From: Burkholderiaceae bacterium
GTDB lineage: Bacteria; Pseudomonadota; Gammaproteobacteria; Burkholderiales; Burkholderiaceae
Direction of reading: 5' to 3'
NCBI GenBank assembly: GCA_947373615.1
Contig: CANBYN010000081.1
Location: 1-7,938 of the forward strand
DNA length: 7,938 bases
In this document: piece after piece, positions 4,836-7,938 of the stretch
How the letters are laid out: the number at the start of each line of letters is the position of its first letter
Position numbering within the stretch: the stretch's first letter is position 1
The notes under the pieces: model-generated
The model's database searches: none
Told to the model about the DNA's origin: nothing
What the model saw: the letters and a program-made list of their open reading frames with translations, nothing else
Made by a program: the position numbers and the translations under genes

Positions 4836-6068
4836 ATGAAACTCAAAGCACTGTATTTACTCATGTTCACCGCTGGAATGGCGATGGCCACAATCGCTAG
4901 TGCGCAAGCTCCTGCACCAGCACCAACTCCTGCATCGGGTATTCCACCTACTTGGGCGCAAGGAAGAACTGCTGATGGGATGAATCCATCATTAGCCCCA
5001 AATCCTCCGGGCATTTCAGCGATGCCTGCAGATGAGATTCCTGTTAGTAAGTTAAAGGTGCCTGCTGGCTTTAAGGTTGAGCTTTGGGCATCCGGTATGC
5101 CCAATGGTCGCTCCATGACTGAGGCACCCAGCGGTACAGTCTTTGTCGGAACGCGCTTTACCGGCAATGTGTATGCCGTAGTAACCAAAGACGGTAAACG
5201 TGAAGTGAAGACGATAGCCAAAGGCTTGCATCGTCCCAATGGCGTCGCGTTTGTCAATGGTTCACTCTACGTTGCAGAGCTCTCTCGCATTATTCGTTAT
5301 GACAATATTGAGCAAAATTTAGATAACCCACCAGCACCGGTCGTCGTGTTTGATGCGCTTCCAAAAGATGAGCCGCATGGTTGGAAATTTATGAAACTCA
5401 GTCCTGATGGACAGTACCTGTACTTTCAAATTGGGACACCGGCCAATATCGTGGTGCCTCCTTATACCCATGCAACGATTGTTCGTTTAAACCTGAAAAC
5501 CAATATTTTAGAAACCGTAGCTACTGGTGTGCGTAATAGTGTCGGTATGGATTTCCAACCGGGTAGCAATCAATTATGGTTTACCAATAACGGTCGCGAC
5601 TGGGCTGCGGAAGATAAGCCAGGTGATACCTTGAATCGTTTAGTGCGTCCTAAAGGGATGAACTTTGGTTATCCGTTCTGTCATCAAGGCGACTTCTTAG
5701 ACCCTGAGTTTGGCAAAGGTCGCTCTTGCGATGAGTTTGATAAACCGGTTTACAACTTGGGCGCACACGTAGCGGCCTTGGGAATGCGTTTTTATAACGG
5801 CAAGCAATTTCCTGCGGACTACAAAGGCAATATTTTTATTGCCGAACATGGCTCATGGAATAAAACTAAGCGTGTAGGCTATCAAGTCGTGCGAGTAGTG
5901 CTTGATTCCAAAAATAATGTTGTGAAGTCCGAGCCATTTGTGACAGGTTGGCTTGATGGTGAAAATTTCTGGGGTCGCCCAGTGGATGTGCAGATGCTCA
6001 AAGATGGATCGATGCTGGTATCTGATGACGAGACGGGTGCCATTTTCCGCGTGTCTTACGGTAAATGA
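4836..6068 (+). CDS. Secreted PQQ-dependent sugar (glucose/sorbosone-type) dehydrogenase
   Basis: The gene encodes 410 residues. A signal peptide (1-23, cleavage after ASA) is followed by an Ala/Pro-rich linker to about 35 and then a six-bladed beta-propeller. Landmarks are ELWASGMPNGRSM (82-94), LHRPNGVAFVNGSLYVAEL (131-149), EPHGWKF with the likely catalytic His181, GVRNSVGMDF with Arg233 (231-240), LWFTNNGRD (247-255), IAEHGSWNK (335-343), GRPVDV (380-385) and LVSDDETGAIFRVSY (394-408). Cys282 and Cys298 probably form a disulfide. This is the soluble aldose/sorbosone dehydrogenase family (COG2133), which oxidises sugars or related hydroxy/aldehyde compounds in the periplasm using PQQ and Ca2+. 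The stop overlaps the start of the cytochrome gene by 4 bp (ATGA), which points to coupled expression. No pqq biosynthesis gene is in view. The family is clear; the substrate is not. Confidence 0.88.
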   Translation: MKLKALYLLMFTAGMAMATIASAQAPAPAPTPASGIPPTWAQGRTADGMNPSLAPNPPGISAMPADEIPVSKLKVPAGFKVELWASGMPNGRSMTEAPSGTVFVGTRFTGNVYAVVTKDGKREVKTIAKGLHRPNGVAFVNGSLYVAELSRIIRYDNIEQNLDNPPAPVVVFDALPKDEPHGWKFMKLSPDGQYLYFQIGTPANIVVPPYTHATIVRLNLKTNILETVATGVRNSVGMDFQPGSNQLWFTNNGRDWAAEDKPGDTLNRLVRPKGMNFGYPFCHQGDFLDPEFGKGRSCDEFDKPVYNLGAHVAALGMRFYNGKQFPADYKGNIFIAEHGSWNKTKRVGYQVVRVVLDSKNNVVKSEPFVTGWLDGENFWGRPVDVQMLKDGSMLVSDDETGAIFRVSYGK

Positions 6069-6664
6069 AATTAGCGCTTAACACTAAGGCCATCCTCTGG
6101 GTGGCCTTTTTTACTGCCTTGGGTTTGTCATTCAATGCCCATGCGACACCACCTGATGCAGTAGCCGGCAAAGTTAAGGCACAAGCTTGCTTTGCTTGCC
6201 ATGGAGAGAATGGTATTGGCATCTCGCCAGAGATTCCCAATTTGGCAGCCCAACCACCACTATCGCTCACGTATCAGTTAATTCAGTTTAGAGGCCAGCA
6301 GCGCAAGGGTGGGGCCATGGAAACGCTGGCCATGACTTTAAGCGATCAAGACATGCGCGATATAGCGGCCTACTATTCTTCATTACCGCCACCACCAGCA
6401 AAATCGGGTAATGCCGATAAGATTGCCAAGGGTGGGCAAATTGCCAGCGCTCAATATTGCAACTCTTGTCATGGTCCACAACTCCAAGGTCAAAAACACA
6501 TTGCACGATTAGCAGGGCAATCTCAGGACTACTTAGTTACGCAGCTCAAAAATATTCGTTCAGGTGCTCGCATCGATATGGATGGCACAATGGGCAGTGC
6601 GGCGCGTGGTTTGAGTGATGAAGACATCGATGTTCTTGCTGTTTACGCGGCCTCACTTAATTAG
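6065..6664 (+). CDS. Periplasmic diheme cytochrome c (c4-like)
   Basis: The gene encodes 199 residues. A signal peptide (about 1-27, ends AHA) is followed by two similar cytochrome c domains. Haem sites are CFACH (42-46) and CNSCH (132-136). The sixth ligands are probably Met85 and Met176, each seven residues before the Leu of a conserved LSDxD helix (LSDQDMRDIAAYY and LSDEDIDVLAVY). The domain linker is Pro-rich (PPPPAK). The layout and size match cytochrome c4 and c553-type electron carriers. The ATG overlaps the dehydrogenase stop by 4 bp, so it is almost certainly the electron acceptor of that enzyme, passing electrons to a terminal oxidase or another cytochrome. There is no obvious terminator after the gene. 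Confidence 0.9.
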   Translation: MKLALNTKAILWVAFFTALGLSFNAHATPPDAVAGKVKAQACFACHGENGIGISPEIPNLAAQPPLSLTYQLIQFRGQQRKGGAMETLAMTLSDQDMRDIAAYYSSLPPPPAKSGNADKIAKGGQIASAQYCNSCHGPQLQGQKHIARLAGQSQDYLVTQLKNIRSGARIDMDGTMGSAARGLSDEDIDVLAVYAASLN

Positions 6665-6692
6665 TCCATCAACCCTTGATTAAGCTACTTCT

Positions 6693-7781
6693 TTGCAGTC
6701 AAAAAACCATTTCCTTCTCGTTGATTTTTTAAAGACCTTTGCTGCTTTAATTATCATTCTTCACCATCTTTCAAGTTATGGACAGATTGCAGAAGATGCT
6801 CGCAAAGTATTGCCAGGGTTAATGACTTGGCTCTTTGAATATGGACGATATGCCGTGCAAATCTTTTTGGTCATGGGGGGATACTTAGCTGCCCAATCAT
6901 TGACTCGCTCTCGCGATCTACAAAACCCCCGCGCAGTGCTCAAGGTCATTTTGAATCGCTACCTCCGGCTATTTGCTCCTTATGTCGTTGCGCTCATCGT
7001 GACGATTGCCTGTGCTTGGGTAGCGCGCTTTTGGGTGCAAGATGAATTTGTTGGCCAATCAGAAACCCTGGGGCAGTTCTTGGCCCACCTATTTTTTCTG
7101 CAAGGCATCTTAGGTCTTGATTCCATCTCTGCTGGCGTTTGGTATGTCGCCATTGATTGGCAGCTCTATGCCATCTTAGCCATCCTCTTAGGAATGTTTC
7201 CAGGGTTTAGATCTTTCATTTGGATCTTGACTGTGTGTTGCGTAGCGTCCTTACTGTATTTCAATCGATTGGGTACATATGAGAATTATTTCATCTACTT
7301 TGTTGGGGCCTATGGCCTAGGCGTGCTGGCTCAGCTGTGTAAAAACTATCCCGATCCCTCAGTCAATCGTTTTTCCAAAATGGTTTTCTTCGCTGTTGGG
7401 GTCGTGATTGTGGCTTCAAGCTTTCAACAAGTTTGGCTTCGAAATATCTTGGCGTATGTTGTAGCGACCGCTCTGATCTTTTGGGGAGATTGGGCTTATA
7501 AAGACCAAAGGCAAGATCATAAACGTCCCCAACATCATTCCAGAGAGCATAAGTTGGTTAATGGAATTTTGTGGGGTAGCAGACGATCGTATTGCGCCTT
7601 CTTATTGCACTTCTCCTTTGTGCTGCTCGCAAACAGTCTTTATATTGGCTGGGGAATGGGGCAGCGTCACGAAGGAGTGATGGCTTTAGTCTTGATGTTC
7701 ATCGCGGTAATCGCTAGTTGGATTGCAGCCAATTATCTGTATCGCTGGGTGGAAGTGCCTTCACGACACCTCAAGCTTTAA
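6693..7781 (+). CDS. Integral-membrane acyltransferase (acyltransferase 3 family)
   Basis: The gene encodes 362 residues with about ten hydrophobic segments. The N-terminus reads LLVDFLKTFAALIIILHHLS, matching the family's D-x-L-(R/K)-x-x-A...H motif with the essential His at 24 or 25. Next come YAVQIFLVMGGYL (53-65), corresponding to the FFxxSGYL motif, RYLRLFAPY (89-97), WYVAIDWQLY (150-159), where Asp155 replaces the more usual Glu, LLHFSF (304-309) and the C-terminal YRWVEVPSRHL. The family transfers O-acyl groups to surface polysaccharides, peptidoglycan or small molecules. A hydrophilic His/Lys-rich insert (268-288) precedes the last helices. The only possible start is TTG at 6693, since an in-frame stop lies at 6681, and it has no Shine-Dalgarno sequence. 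It starts 28 bases after the cytochrome gene, so read-through is likely, but a functional link is not evident. Confidence 0.8.
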   Translation: MQSKNHFLLVDFLKTFAALIIILHHLSSYGQIAEDARKVLPGLMTWLFEYGRYAVQIFLVMGGYLAAQSLTRSRDLQNPRAVLKVILNRYLRLFAPYVVALIVTIACAWVARFWVQDEFVGQSETLGQFLAHLFFLQGILGLDSISAGVWYVAIDWQLYAILAILLGMFPGFRSFIWILTVCCVASLLYFNRLGTYENYFIYFVGAYGLGVLAQLCKNYPDPSVNRFSKMVFFAVGVVIVASSFQQVWLRNILAYVVATALIFWGDWAYKDQRQDHKRPQHHSREHKLVNGILWGSRRSYCAFLLHFSFVLLANSLYIGWGMGQRHEGVMALVLMFIAVIASWIAANYLYRWVEVPSRHLKL

Positions 7782-7938
7782 AGCCCCATCTGCTTTAAAA
7801 CGTGGAAGATTTCGCGATATGCTTTAGGTGGTTTGTTCTGCTCTTTTTCTCTGCGGGCATTTCGAATGAGTGTGCGCATATTTTGAATATCCATTTCTGG
7901 ATATTGCTCATTCATTTTAGTAAAGGCTTCATCATCGG
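7778..7938 (-). CDS. darP: C-terminal part of ribosome maturation protein DarP/YjgA (DUF615), partial
   Basis: The last 52 residues are visible, ending KPPKAYREIFHVLKQMGL. The stretch MRTLIRNARREKEQNKPPKAYREIF is the conserved C-terminal signature of YjgA/DarP, a small protein that binds late 50S ribosomal precursors in proteobacteria. The N-terminal two thirds lie beyond the window. Its TAA (7778-7780 on the minus strand) overlaps the TAA of the convergent acyltransferase by 4 bases (7778-7781), and no terminator hairpin separates the two genes. Confidence 0.85.
   Translation of the reverse strand, partial: DDEAFTKMNEQYPEMDIQNMRTLIRNARREKEQNKPPKAYREIFHVLKQMGL

Noticed and set aside
4829..5257. 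Open minus-strand frame of 142 codons opposite the dehydrogenase start
   Set aside because: It is antisense to the signal peptide and first propeller blades of a clear PQQ dehydrogenase with its own strong ribosome-binding site; the composition is that of a shadow frame.
6664..6692. Possible terminator between the cytochrome and acyltransferase genes
   Set aside because: No GC-rich stem followed by a T-run is present; the short inverted bases around CTTGATTAAG are too weak.

Overview
The window looks like a chromosomal segment of a betaproteobacterium of moderate to low GC, most likely Polynucleobacter or a close Burkholderiaceae relative. This is inferred from protein style (a DarP/YjgA tail, an HdeD-type membrane protein, a cytochrome c4-like partner for a PQQ dehydrogenase, aromatic-catabolism gene relics) and is not proven by a marker gene.

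Layout. Positions 1-150 hold the 3' end of an unidentified + strand gene and a strong bidirectional terminator. Positions 147-746 carry two tightly packed minus-strand genes for small membrane proteins. Positions 808-1659 are a genetic graveyard. The 3' end of a minus-strand amidohydrolase gene is interrupted by a 454-bp IS200/IS605-type TnpB element remnant (879-1332). Back to back with it lies the frameshifted 3' end of a + strand alpha/beta hydrolase (3-oxoadipate enol-lactonase-like). Positions 1721-4711 are a + strand run of an HdeD-like membrane protein, a 63-residue Lys/Ala-rich protein and a TonB-dependent receptor. Positions 4836-6664 encode a secreted PQQ-type sugar/sorbosone dehydrogenase that overlaps by 4 bp a diheme c-type cytochrome. 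Positions 6693-7781 encode an integral-membrane acyltransferase, whose stop overlaps that of the convergent darP/yjgA gene running out of the window.

How the genes work together. The dehydrogenase and cytochrome form an obvious periplasmic oxidation module: substrate is oxidised by a PQQ enzyme and electrons pass to the diheme cytochrome and on to the respiratory chain. The receptor directly upstream may bring the substrate, or the cofactor PQQ, across the outer membrane, but that is inference.

The most informative region is 808-1659. Removing 879-1332 rejoins the amidohydrolase in frame (WVSDANL + RNRILVDNP). This defines both ends of the TnpB element, a TTTAA motif at its left flank, a TCAA right cleavage motif, and the guide segment that a right-end omega RNA would carry.
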